This document shows, piece after piece, positions 15,466 through 23,118 of a stretch of 24,939 bases of DNA. The notes under the pieces are model-generated. The model worked only from the letters and a program-made list of their open reading frames with translations, did not search any database and was not told where the DNA came from. The position numbers and the translations under genes are program-made. The stretch lies in assembly GCA_002409585.1 (NCBI GenBank), contig DHNP01000032.1, forward strand, positions 4,082-29,020. The letters are read 5' to 3'. Position 1 is the stretch's first letter. Every line of letters begins with the position of its first letter. This stretch comes from Ruminococcaceae bacterium UBA5413. GTDB taxonomy: Bacteria > Bacillota > Clostridia > Oscillospirales > Acutalibacteraceae.

Positions 15466-16266
15466 TTAACCTTTAAAGTCAAACATTGATATTATGTGAC
15501 GAGGGCATACCTCTGCACATTCGCCGCAGCCTACACATTTTTCAGGGCTTACTGAAGCGAGAAAACCATCGACATGTATGGCATCATGCTTGCAGGTTTT
15601 CTCACATTTCCCGCATCCAATGCATCCTACTTTGCAGACTTTGTTCGTCAGATTGCCCTTGTCTTTATTGCTGCATTGGACTACAGCCTGCCTTTTAACA
15701 GGCAGCAGCGTTATAAGGTGCTTTGGGCAGGCTTTTACGCACATTCCGCACGCAACGCAGCGCTCCGGCGAAACCATGGCGACACCGTTGCGCACGCTTA
15801 GTGCGCCGTACTGGCAGGCATCCACACAGTCGCCGAGACCTATGCAGCCGTAAAGGCAGCTTGTCGGGCTGCCGGCAAGCTGTGCCGCCGCGGCGCAAGT
15901 GTCTATGCCTTCATAATCCACTTTATATGAAGTGTTGTCGTTGCTGCCCCAGCAGCGCACCATCGCCTTGTGCGGTACCGCCGAAACAGCGCTAACGCCT
16001 AAGTACTTTGAAATCTTATCGCTGACTGCCGCGCCGCCTACCGTACAAAGGCCCGGCTTGGCGCTGCCCTCGGCCATCGCCTTGGCGTAACCGTCACAGC
16101 CTGAAAACCCGCATGCGCCGCAGTTCGCACCCGGAAGCATGGCGCGTATGTCTTCGGTCTTTTGGTCTTTAGGCACTGCCATAACAATAGATGCTATGGC
16201 TAAAATCAGTCCTGACAGCAGCCCTATGGTTACAACTATGACAACCGGGAAGACTATATCATTCAT
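15466..16266 (-). CDS. rnfB: Rnf complex subunit RnfB (Fe-S electron-input subunit)
   Basis: RnfB carries electrons from reduced ferredoxin into the Rnf complex. The 266-residue product has one membrane helix at about residues 5-29. A four-Fe cluster motif follows (Cys49, 52, 57, 74 in GANCGACGFSGC and a later PGLC), then four ferredoxin-type groups: Cys137/141/147/151, Cys170/173/176/180, Cys215/218/221/225 and Cys244/247/250/254. This gives room for five [4Fe-4S] clusters, as in shorter clostridial RnfB proteins. The ATG at 16266 has AGGAGAT upstream and is 13 bases after rnfA. It is the last gene of the operon. Confidence 0.96.
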   Translation of the reverse strand: MNDIVFPVVIVVTIGLLSGLILAIASIVMAVPKDQKTEDIRAMLPGANCGACGFSGCDGYAKAMAEGSAKPGLCTVGGAAVSDKISKYLGVSAVSAVPHKAMVRCWGSNDNTSYKVDYEGIDTCAAAAQLAGSPTSCLYGCIGLGDCVDACQYGALSVRNGVAMVSPERCVACGMCVKACPKHLITLLPVKRQAVVQCSNKDKGNLTNKVCKVGCIGCGKCEKTCKHDAIHVDGFLASVSPEKCVGCGECAEVCPRHIISMFDFKG

Positions 16267-16279
16267 TTTTTATCATCTC

Positions 16280-16906
16280 CTAAACACCAAACATACCGTT
16301 GACAAGCCCCGAAAAACCGAGGAATGAAACAGAAGTAAGGGATGCTGCCACGAGTGTTATGGGCAGTCCCTGCATAAATTTCGGGATGTCATTAAACTCA
16401 AGGCGTTCACGTATACCTGAAAATATTACCATGGCAACGAGAAAGCCTATGCCAGCGCCAAACGTATTGACGAGAGCCTGGGCATATCCGTAATTAAAAC
16501 CAAAATAAATAGGGGTCGAGTTGTGCCTGTCGATAACGAGCATTGTTACGCCGAGCACGGCACAGTTGGTCGTTATAAGCGGCAGGTAGACGCCGAGGGA
16601 CTTGTAAAGCGCCGGGATGTATTTTTTAAGCACAGTTTCAAGAAACTGTACAAGAACAGCTATAACAAGTATAAAGACTATGGTTTCAAGGTAAGCAATA
16701 TTGTGCGGAACAAGTATCCCGTAGTATATAGGCCACGTTACGGCCGTAGAAAGAACCATGACTACGGTAACGGCAATGCTCATGCCAAGTGCGCTGTCGC
16801 GTTTTTTTGAAACGCCGAGGAATGGGCATATGCCGAGAAATTTTTCCAGAATATAGTTTTCGGTCAAAATAGCCGTTAAAAAAATGGCAAAAAATTGTTT
16901 TATCAT
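16280..16906 (-). CDS. rnfA: Rnf complex membrane subunit RnfA
   Basis: RnfA is a six-helix membrane subunit, homologous to NqrE, and with RnfE forms the membrane core that couples electron flow to Na+ or H+ transport. The 208-residue product is normal length. Cys27 in GICPFLGVS and Cys115 in LITTNCAVLGV are the conserved cysteines that, with their RnfE counterparts, bind the intramembrane [2Fe-2S] cluster. Its ATG overlaps the rnfE stop by four bases (ATGA), so translation is coupled. Confidence 0.96.
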   Translation of the reverse strand: MIKQFFAIFLTAILTENYILEKFLGICPFLGVSKKRDSALGMSIAVTVVMVLSTAVTWPIYYGILVPHNIAYLETIVFILVIAVLVQFLETVLKKYIPALYKSLGVYLPLITTNCAVLGVTMLVIDRHNSTPIYFGFNYGYAQALVNTFGAGIGFLVAMVIFSGIRERLEFNDIPKFMQGLPITLVAASLTSVSFLGFSGLVNGMFGV

Positions 16907-17628
16907 TTATCTTCAGCGGCTCCTTTCTCTTTGCTGGCGTCAGCGCCCGTTATGGAGCATCCTGACGAAAGCGCGCATGAAGCGCAGCCTTTCAATCCCG
17001 CGCAGCCTATTTCTTCAGGCTGTTTGCCTTTTCCGGTTAACTTGTTTGCTATGGCTACAAGCATACCGAAAACAAAGAAACCGCCCGGAGGAAGCAGGAA
17101 GATTACTATCGGGCTCATAAACCCTGAGAGCACCGGCAGGCCAAACACTGTGCCTGAACCAAGCAGTTCACGTATAATGCCCATGCAGAGCAGCGTAAGT
17201 GTAAAGCCCAAACCCATGCCGAGACCGTCAAGGATTGACGGCAGGACTTTGTTTTTACTTGCGAACATTTCCGCACGGCCGAAGATAATGCAGTTAACAA
17301 CTATAAGCGGCAGGTAGACGCCGAGCGACTCTTTAAGCCCTGGCGAGTATGCCTCTACGAGCATCTGCACTACGGTGACAAAGCCTGCTATGACTACTAT
17401 GTAGCACGGTATACGGACTTTGTCAGGTATTACTTTGCGCAGCAGTGAAATCACGGCGTTGGAACAAACTAAAACGAAAGTAGTGGCAAGCCCCATGCCT
17501 ATGGCGTTGCTGGCCGCCGTCGTAATGGCAAGCGTGGAACAGCAGCCAAGTACCAGCCCTAAAACCGGATTCTCTTTTATTATGCCTTTAGTAAACTCAT
17601 GCAGAAGGCCGTTTTTCTTTTTCTCCAT
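16903..17628 (-). CDS. rnfE: Rnf complex membrane subunit RnfE with a cysteine-rich tail
   Basis: RnfE is the six-helix partner of RnfA (NqrD homologue). The 241-residue product has the family's opening ENPVLGLVLGCCSTLAIT with Cys29/Cys30, and LIVVNCIIFGRAE with Cys113, matching the [2Fe-2S] ligands of the RnfA/E pair. After the last helix (ending near residue 197) there is a 44-residue hydrophilic tail with cysteines at 209, 215, 218 and 224 in a CX5CX2CX5C pattern, then a charged end. The tail is not needed by the core fold and may bind metal. I chose the ATG at 17628, with GGGCGGTG upstream; a GTG at 17637 adds three residues. It begins right after the rnfG stop. Confidence 0.95.
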   Translation of the reverse strand: MEKKKNGLLHEFTKGIIKENPVLGLVLGCCSTLAITTAASNAIGMGLATTFVLVCSNAVISLLRKVIPDKVRIPCYIVVIAGFVTVVQMLVEAYSPGLKESLGVYLPLIVVNCIIFGRAEMFASKNKVLPSILDGLGMGLGFTLTLLCMGIIRELLGSGTVFGLPVLSGFMSPIVIFLLPPGGFFVFGMLVAIANKLTGKGKQPEEIGCAGLKGCASCALSSGCSITGADASKEKGAAEDK

Positions 17629-17629
17629 A

Positions 17630-18187
17630 TTATTCACCGCCCTTAACTTTCTGATACTCGGTAATGGCGTCGTTTACGGCCTCAGTAACTGCTTTACTTG
17701 TAATAGTTGCGCCTGTAATAGCATTTATCTGGCCGTCTTTTGCACCGCCGCCCTTTACAACTTCAAACCCTTTCTCAGGGATTTTCTGCTTGTACTGGTC
17801 TCTGAACGAATCTTTCTGTGCATTCAGTCCGAGGCCTGGGGTGTCGCTCGTGCTCAGCAGGTTGACACCGGTTATCTTCCCGTCTTTGTCTATGCCCGTC
17901 ATCACCTGTATCTTCCCGCCGTAGCTGTTTGCTTCGGTAGTTACTACGTAGCCGACAATGTCACTGCCTTTTTTGCCTACAAAGCATTTTTTGCTGCCTT
18001 TGGCCTGTTCGAACGACGTCGCTTCCGGCAGTACAGTCTGCTGTGACTTAACCGTGTCGGCCTCCTGCTGCTTTTTTATAGCGGTTTTTGTCGCTGCGTT
18101 TGTGGCCGCAAGGCATGCAGTTACGATAAAGCAAATTATAACAAGGACTAAAGTAGGCTTTAAAATCTCCTTAGCGTTTAGCTTCAT
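17630..18187 (-). CDS. rnfG: Rnf complex flavoprotein subunit RnfG
   Basis: RnfG has one N-terminal membrane helix (about residues 11-30) and an extracytoplasmic FMN-binding domain. The 185-residue product contains the covalent FMN motif as ITGATITS, with Thr161 as the expected attachment residue, and the upstream TPGLG motif (116-120) common to FMN-binding domains. ApbE, the first gene of this operon, is the enzyme expected to attach the flavin. The ATG at 18187 lies inside the end of rnfD (17-base overlap) with GGAG ten bases upstream; longer in-frame starts would extend further into rnfD and add a basic stretch unlike the family. Confidence 0.94.
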   Translation of the reverse strand: MKLNAKEILKPTLVLVIICFIVTACLAATNAATKTAIKKQQEADTVKSQQTVLPEATSFEQAKGSKKCFVGKKGSDIVGYVVTTEANSYGGKIQVMTGIDKDGKITGVNLLSTSDTPGLGLNAQKDSFRDQYKQKIPEKGFEVVKGGGAKDGQINAITGATITSKAVTEAVNDAITEYQKVKGGE

Positions 18188-19133
18188 CTTTTGCAGTCTC
18201 CTTTCCAAACGCCACAGGGTGCGTTGCGGATTCAATTAAAGGCACAAGAAGGTTCATTACTACTATAGAGTAAGAAACGCCTTCAGGCAGGCTTCCGAAA
18301 TTCCTTATGAGCATAGTTATCACACCGCAGCCAATGGCAAAGATAACTTTCCCCTTTACCGTTATTGGCGAAGTTGTGTAATCCGTGGCCATGAAGATAG
18401 AGCCGAGCATAATGCCGCCCGACAGCAGGTCCATAAGTACGTTGCGCCCCATAACAGCTGAAAGCAGAGCTGCCGTACCCAGGTAGCAGAGCGGTATAAC
18501 CGGGCTTATGACCTTGCGTGCGACAAGGTATACCCCGCCTAATATAAGTGCCAAGGCGCAGGTTTCGCCCAAGCAGCCCGCACAGTCGCCTACAAACATG
18601 TTCATGTATGACGGCAGCTGACTGACTGTCGCGCCCTGCTTAAGCATGCCAAGGGGAGAAGCCGTCGTAATGGCATCCGACGAATTCAGGTAATAAAAAG
18701 GCTTTGCCCAGTTGCTCATAGGCGCAGAAAACGAATTCATAAGTATTATGCGAGCGGTAAGCGCAGGGTTGACGAAGTTCTGCCCTATGCCGCCAAACAT
18801 TTGTTTTACGACAACAATGGCTATGACTCCACCGAATGCCGCGATAAGCGGATTTATTGTAACAGGCAGGTTATACGCGAGCAAAAGGCCGGTTACAACC
18901 GCGCTTAGGTCCCCTATGGTTTGCTTGCGCTTCATAACTCTGCGGGATACATATTCGCTCAAAACGCATGAAGCTACCGTAACAGCTATAATAAGCAGTG
19001 CGCGCAGCCCAAAAATTATTATTGAGGCTATGCCTGCCGGCACGAGCGCAATTATAACGTCAAGCATTATTTTACGTGTCGTTACACCGCTTTTTATATG
19101 CGGTGAAGACGATACTACCAGTTTTTCTCCCAT
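18171..19133 (-). CDS. rnfD: Rnf complex membrane flavoprotein subunit RnfD
   Basis: RnfD (NqrB homologue) is a membrane subunit that carries covalent FMN. The 320-residue product begins SSSPHIKSGVTTRKIM, the usual RnfD opening, and contains NLPVTINPLIAAFGG, the GGIGQNFVNPALTARI block (114-129) and the flavin site DAITTASPLG. The residue in the acceptor position is Ser159, where Thr is usual. The C-terminal helices end with SYSIVVMNLLVPLIE. Its ATG shares one base with the rnfC stop (TAATG), so translation is coupled. Confidence 0.95.
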   Translation of the reverse strand: MGEKLVVSSSPHIKSGVTTRKIMLDVIIALVPAGIASIIIFGLRALLIIAVTVASCVLSEYVSRRVMKRKQTIGDLSAVVTGLLLAYNLPVTINPLIAAFGGVIAIVVVKQMFGGIGQNFVNPALTARIILMNSFSAPMSNWAKPFYYLNSSDAITTASPLGMLKQGATVSQLPSYMNMFVGDCAGCLGETCALALILGGVYLVARKVISPVIPLCYLGTAALLSAVMGRNVLMDLLSGGIMLGSIFMATDYTTSPITVKGKVIFAIGCGVITMLIRNFGSLPEGVSYSIVVMNLLVPLIESATHPVAFGKETAKDEAKR

Positions 19134-20473
19134 TACTTCTTCCCCTCCGCTTTTACAAGTGATTTGCCGAGCCTTATGGCCTGTACAAGCGGCCTGCCCG
19201 CCGGGCAGTTAAAGGCGCAGGTGCCGCACTCCATGCAGTCCATAACGCTTAGTTTTTTAAGCCCGTCCACCCTTTTCATCATAGCAAACTTTTCAAGGAA
19301 AGTAGGCATAAGGTTCATAGGGCATCCCGAAACGCAGCGCCCGCAGCGTATACACTCCGTAGGCTCAAGCCTGTGCGCTTCATTTTCCCCAAGGCATATG
19401 ATACCGTTGTTCTGCTTTACTATAGGCAGTTCGTCACTTGCTATGGCTATGCCCATCATAGGGCCGCCCATAAGTATCTTTTTCGGCGGTTCTTTATATC
19501 CGCCGCAAAAATCGATTATGTCTTTTATCGGCGTACCCAGCGGAACTATAACGTTCTGCGGGTTCTTTATGGCAGAGCCGTCTATTGTAACGCGCTTTTT
19601 CACAAGCGGCATGCCCGTCCTGAGGTAACTGCCGAGAAAAGCCGCCGACGTTACGTTCATAACTATGCAGCCAACGTCCGCCGGCAGCTTGCCCATCGGC
19701 ACACAGCGGCCCGTACATGACTGTATAAGCACTTTTTCAGCGCCCTGAGGGTACTTAGAGCGGAGAGCCAGTACATGTATATGCCCTTTGAGCTCACCGC
19801 TTTCTTTTTCAGCAAGCTCGCTCATAACCTTAATTACGTCGGGCTTGTTGTCTTCAACGGCAATTATAGCCTTTTCTATTTTTAACATCTTAAGGACTTC
19901 ACGTATGCCGGCAAAAACATCCTGTGAATCCTCTATGGCGCCGCGGTTGTCCGCCGTTATATACGGTTCGCATTCGGCGGCGTTTATAATGAGCGTATCT
20001 ATGGTCTTTCCTTCCGGCACTTTAAGCTTTACGTGCGTCGGGAAACCTGCGCCGCCAAGGCCCACAAGGCCGGAGTCATGCACTGCCTTTATAAAGTCGT
20101 CAAGATTGCTTATGACAGGCGGCTTAACATCGGGTGAAACCTCCATCTTACCGTCGGAATCTATGACGACCGCGTCAAGCACCTGCCCGCCCGCAAGCAT
20201 AACCTTTTTCATAGGTCTTACTTTGCCTGAGATGCTGGCATAGATAGGAGCGCTTACATATGCGCTGCTGTCGGCTATTTTCTGCCCTATAAGCACCATA
20301 TCCCCAGGTTTTACAGCAGGCTGGCACGGTGCCCCGACATGCTGCTGCATAGGCAGTACAACCTGCTTGGGCGGCGGCAAAATTGCAGACTTCATCTGCG
20401 CAGTGTTCTTATGGTGCGGAACATCTGCGCCGCCATGCGTCTTAAATGGCTTTACAGGAAAAGTCAAATCCAT
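19133..20473 (-). CDS. rnfC: Rnf complex subunit RnfC (NADH/FMN and Fe-S subunit)
   Basis: RnfC is the peripheral subunit that reduces NAD+ at the end of the Rnf chain. The 446-residue product has an N-terminal barrel-sandwich region, the FMN/NAD-binding region with GLVGLGGAGFPTHVKL and AAECEPYITAD, an SLBB-like part around PVKRN-type sequence, and two C-terminal [4Fe-4S] motifs (Cys374/377/380/384 and Cys413/416/419/423). The ATG at 20473 has GGAGG eight bases upstream. It lies 60 bases after the Gx transporter gene, the widest gap in the operon. I saw no clear internal promoter there. Confidence 0.96.
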   Translation of the reverse strand: MDLTFPVKPFKTHGGADVPHHKNTAQMKSAILPPPKQVVLPMQQHVGAPCQPAVKPGDMVLIGQKIADSSAYVSAPIYASISGKVRPMKKVMLAGGQVLDAVVIDSDGKMEVSPDVKPPVISNLDDFIKAVHDSGLVGLGGAGFPTHVKLKVPEGKTIDTLIINAAECEPYITADNRGAIEDSQDVFAGIREVLKMLKIEKAIIAVEDNKPDVIKVMSELAEKESGELKGHIHVLALRSKYPQGAEKVLIQSCTGRCVPMGKLPADVGCIVMNVTSAAFLGSYLRTGMPLVKKRVTIDGSAIKNPQNVIVPLGTPIKDIIDFCGGYKEPPKKILMGGPMMGIAIASDELPIVKQNNGIICLGENEAHRLEPTECIRCGRCVSGCPMNLMPTFLEKFAMMKRVDGLKKLSVMDCMECGTCAFNCPAGRPLVQAIRLGKSLVKAEGKK

Positions 20474-20533
20474 ATCTTAATCCTCCAATACTGTAAGGGC
20501 ATTCCGCTTTTCAAAGCAAAACACTCTAAGAGC

Positions 20534-21061
20534 TTACTGAAACTTATTTAAAAGCGGCATAATGACCCTGAGAACCATTCCTGTGAGCGTCCCTGTCAAA
20601 ATGCCGAAAAGAATCAGCCACGGAACATAGTAAACTATTGCCGGTGTTGTTATGGCAGCCGCAACGGCAAGCTGCGCCGCATTATGCGTAAGCGCCCCGG
20701 CAACGCCTATGCCGACCATGCCGAACGGCCTCTTTTTTACTTTCAGCATCGCCCACATTACAAACGTGCTTGCAACGCCTCCGGAAAGGCTCATCATCAT
20801 TGCGGTGACTCCCCTGAAACCTGAAAAAAGGCCCTTTACTACTGCTATAACAATAGCCGGCACAAGCCCAAACGAGCCGGCCGTATACATGGTTACTATA
20901 TTTGAAAGCCCAAGTTTAGCCCCGGGCGGAAGTACTGAAACTGGCGGAAGCATCACTTCAAGTGCGGAAAGGGCAAGCGCAAGAGCCGTTAAAACGCCTA
21001 TAAAAGCTACCCTACGGGTTGTACTGGAAATGTTCAGCACGCCCTTATTACTGATTTTCAT
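20534..21061 (-). CDS. Gx transporter family membrane protein (HepSI-like)
   Basis: This 175-residue membrane protein matches the Gx transporter/heptaprenyl diphosphate synthase component I-like family (ECF-type S-component fold). It has about five or six helices, with LPPGAKLGLSNIVTMYTAGS, a glycine-rich GVTAMMMSLSGGVASTFVM and GVAGALTHNAAQLAVAA. The family's annotation as a prenyl synthase component is historical; its true substrate is not known. It often accompanies apbE and rnf genes in Clostridia, so a role in supplying something to the Rnf/flavin system is possible but unproved. I chose the ATG at 21061, which overlaps the preceding stop as ATGA. Confidence 0.85.
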   Translation of the reverse strand: MKISNKGVLNISSTTRRVAFIGVLTALALALSALEVMLPPVSVLPPGAKLGLSNIVTMYTAGSFGLVPAIVIAVVKGLFSGFRGVTAMMMSLSGGVASTFVMWAMLKVKKRPFGMVGIGVAGALTHNAAQLAVAAAITTPAIVYYVPWLILFGILTGTLTGMVLRVIMPLLNKFQ

Positions 21062-21432
21062 CCCGTATACCCGTCGTATTTTCTTACTGAATTTCCGTCG
21101 GATATTACCCTTACGGAAACTTTCCCAGGCAGGCATACCGCCGCTTGCCCTGGTTTTGTGAGCCTGCCTGTCCTAACACATGTCTGATCGGGGCAGTCAG
21201 AGCGGTAAAATGATATGGCTCCCGGTTCAAGCAGCAGTTTAATGTTCATACTGCCGCCGATGTCTATTATGCGCGAGGTCTTTTGTTTGCTAAGGTCGAA
21301 GCGGCAGACTTCTTTGCCGTCTTTCTCCACTACCGCTATACCGTAAGACGGCTTAGCGCCAAACCAAAGCGCCAAAATACCGGCAGCCACCAAAAAAGGT
21401 ATAATTATAAGCAAATCTTTTTTCCTAAACAT
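21058..21432 (-). CDS. NusG domain II-containing small membrane-anchored protein
   Basis: This 124-residue protein has a single N-terminal helix (about residues 6-24) and a beta-rich extracellular domain of the NusG-domain-II (DUF1312-like) type, with a strand pattern around VVEKDGKEVCRFDLSKQKT. It includes SDCPDQTCVRTGRLTKPGQ, the family's conserved Cys pair in CPDQTCV, and PGKVSVRVI near the end. It is regularly found beside apbE and Rnf or FMN-binding-domain genes in Firmicutes. Its function is unknown; a role in assembly or flavinylation at the outer membrane face is only a guess. The ATG at 21432 has AGGGCG upstream, and it starts 17 bases after apbE. Confidence 0.85.
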   Translation of the reverse strand: MFRKKDLLIIIPFLVAAGILALWFGAKPSYGIAVVEKDGKEVCRFDLSKQKTSRIIDIGGSMNIKLLLEPGAISFYRSDCPDQTCVRTGRLTKPGQAAVCLPGKVSVRVISDGNSVRKYDGYTG

Positions 21433-21449
21433 CACTTGCACGCCCTATT

Positions 21450-22499
21450 TCAGTCCGCCAGCTTATAGCCGTCTTCTGATATTTTAAATTTTTCCTTTAA
21501 ATTATCTGTAACATATACTTTCTTAGCCTTGTCAATAAAAACTCCCCCTGCGCCGTATTTTTCCAGCAGCCTGCTGCCCTTTTCACGGCCTAAAACAAAA
21601 CACGCTGTAGAAAGGGCATCGCTCAGAGCGCCGTTTTCTGCCGTAACAGTAACAGATATAATGTCGTTATTCTCAGGATATCCGGTTTTAGGGTTTAGCA
21701 GGTGGTGGTAAGTCTTCCCGTTGCTGACAAAGTACTGCTCGTAAGGGCCAGAAGTTGAAACAAAGCCTGAGCTTATATTTATTTCACCCATAGCAGATGA
21801 TTTATCGTCTGTAGAGTCCGGATCCCTCACTGCTATATTCCATGCGGAGCCGTCGGGCTTTGTACCGTAAACCCCTATGCTTCCTCCGGCCGCAACAATA
21901 CCCGCTTTGGCTCCTATTTTTTTATACTCAGCAACGGCGGTATCACACGCCGCACCTTTGCCAATACCTCCAAGGTCAACGCCGCTGCCCACAGAGGCAA
22001 GGCTCGCTGAGCGGCCGTCTGCGCCTATCTCAAGTTTAGCATACCCGACGAGTCCAACGGCAGACTTTATCTTATTTTCGTCAGGCAGATGTGGCTTGCC
22101 CCCGCCAAAGCCCCACAAACTGGATACCGGCAGGATTGTAGGGTCGAAAGCGCCGTCTGATTTTTCAGCCACATCGAGACTTGTCTCAAGTATGGAGCAG
22201 GTTTCCTTGTCAACAGCAGTGCTGCCTTTTCCGGCCTGCTTGTTTAATTTGGCAATCTCAGAACTGTTTATCCGCCACGATATTTCGTTTTCGAGGTTAT
22301 GTATTTTTTCACTTGCCTTATCCGATGCCTCTCTGCCGTTTTCTCCGTAAACGGTCTGCAATATATACGTCCCCATGGCATAGCCTGATGTCTCATAGGC
22401 CTTCGACCCACGGCTGTATTTAATGCAAACCGGTACCGCAAAAATCAAAGCGGCTGCAAGCAATGCCAAAACAACAGCTATTTTTTTCTTTTTTAGCAT
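21450..22499 (-). CDS. apbE: FAD:protein FMN transferase (ApbE)
   Basis: ApbE splits FAD and attaches FMN to a Thr or Ser of target proteins such as RnfG and RnfD, outside the cell membrane. The 349-residue product has an N-terminal signal or anchor helix (about residues 7-25), and Cys25 is not in a good lipobox. The enzyme motifs are SGYAMGTYIL (38-47), GAFDPT (116-121), DLGGIGKG (175-182), AAGGSIGVYG (203-212), YHHLLNPKTGYP (264-275) and the Mg-binding DALSTA (294-299). The ATG at 22499 has AGGAGG upstream. It is the first gene of a nine-gene run ending with rnfB, which supports its role in maturing the Rnf complex. Confidence 0.96.
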   Translation of the reverse strand: MLKKKKIAVVLALLAAALIFAVPVCIKYSRGSKAYETSGYAMGTYILQTVYGENGREASDKASEKIHNLENEISWRINSSEIAKLNKQAGKGSTAVDKETCSILETSLDVAEKSDGAFDPTILPVSSLWGFGGGKPHLPDENKIKSAVGLVGYAKLEIGADGRSASLASVGSGVDLGGIGKGAACDTAVAEYKKIGAKAGIVAAGGSIGVYGTKPDGSAWNIAVRDPDSTDDKSSAMGEINISSGFVSTSGPYEQYFVSNGKTYHHLLNPKTGYPENNDIISVTVTAENGALSDALSTACFVLGREKGSRLLEKYGAGGVFIDKAKKVYVTDNLKEKFKISEDGYKLAD

Positions 22500-22520
22500 C
22501 GCTTCCTCCTTCTTTATTTA

Positions 22521-22548
22521 ATTATACAACTTTTGTCTTAAAAGTCCA
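22521..22548 (-). promoter_or_regulatory. Sigma-A-type promoter of the apbE-rnf operon
   Basis: On the minus strand a perfect TATAAT (22521-22526) is 16 bases from TGGACT (22543-22548, four of six consensus bases). The -10 box lies only about 20 bases from the apbE ATG, so the predicted leader is about 15 bases and begins at the ribosome site. Confidence 0.65.
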
Positions 22549-23062
22549 GTAAAAAACATATTTCGCGCTTATTTTTAGACACTTTCACTAATTATTAATT
22601 ACATTTTTAAATAAAATTAATTCACACGGCATAAAGCCCGTATTTATTTCGTCAAAAAATAAATAATTATTTGGGTTCCCGCCGCATTACTTTACATAAA
22701 GTAAAAACCCGCTGCCCGTATTAAAAACGGCATGCGGATTTCAAAGTTAAATAAGCCTTTCAAAAAGCACTCTACTTCAAAACGATTATAAGCACACCTG
22801 CCGCTGCGGCGGAGCTGGCTGCACAAGCGGCATCAAGCTCCATGGCATGCATTAATAGGAAGCTGCCAACGTTTTACTCCCGCCATACTTTCTGCGAAAC
22901 ACTCGTAGCCATAGACACGGGGCCGGCACGTCTGCGGAGCCATACCATTTGATAATATTTGCTAAAAATAATTCGCATTTCATTTATATTATAACTTATA
23001 TAAAATACAATTTCAATCACAAAAGCATATTTACCTGTTTTTAATTCAATATTTATATAAAT
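22549..23062. other. Intergenic region with AT-rich flanks, a GC-rich island and a palindrome
   Basis: I see no convincing gene here. About 22795-22945 is GC-rich while the flanks are strongly AT-rich. The island holds stem-forming arms on the minus strand (for example AGACGUG/CGUGUCU and GGAGCU/AGCUCC). A 23-residue minus-strand frame, 22772-22843 (Ala-rich then hydrophobic), has no ribosome site. An 18-base perfect inverted repeat TTACTTTA-CA-TAAAGTAA is at 22687-22704. The region could be the long upstream control region of the rnf operon, a small RNA gene, or decayed sequence. Confidence 0.4.
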
Positions 23063-23113
23063 GCCCACTTAAACCATGCGCAAATCCAAACGGCGGCATA
23101 TACTTAAGCGGGC
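23063..23113 (-). terminator. Candidate terminator after the DUF1836 gene
   Basis: Ten-base arms (23063-23072 and 23104-23113) pair with one G-U and enclose a 31-base loop. The hairpin begins six bases after the DUF1836 stop, and the minus-strand RNA continues as AUUUAUAUAAAUAUU. The large loop makes it less certain. Confidence 0.5.
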
Positions 23114-23118
23114 TGGGA

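Noticed and set aside
17420..18046. Plus-strand open frame of 208 codons opposite rnfE and rnfG
   Set aside because: The opposite strand encodes well-matched Rnf subunits with motifs. The plus-strand frame has no good ribosome site or recognisable domain.
22874..23068. Minus-strand open frame of 64 codons in the intergenic gap
   Set aside because: No ribosome site, strong composition shift along its length and no family resemblance. Kept only as part of the GC-island observation.
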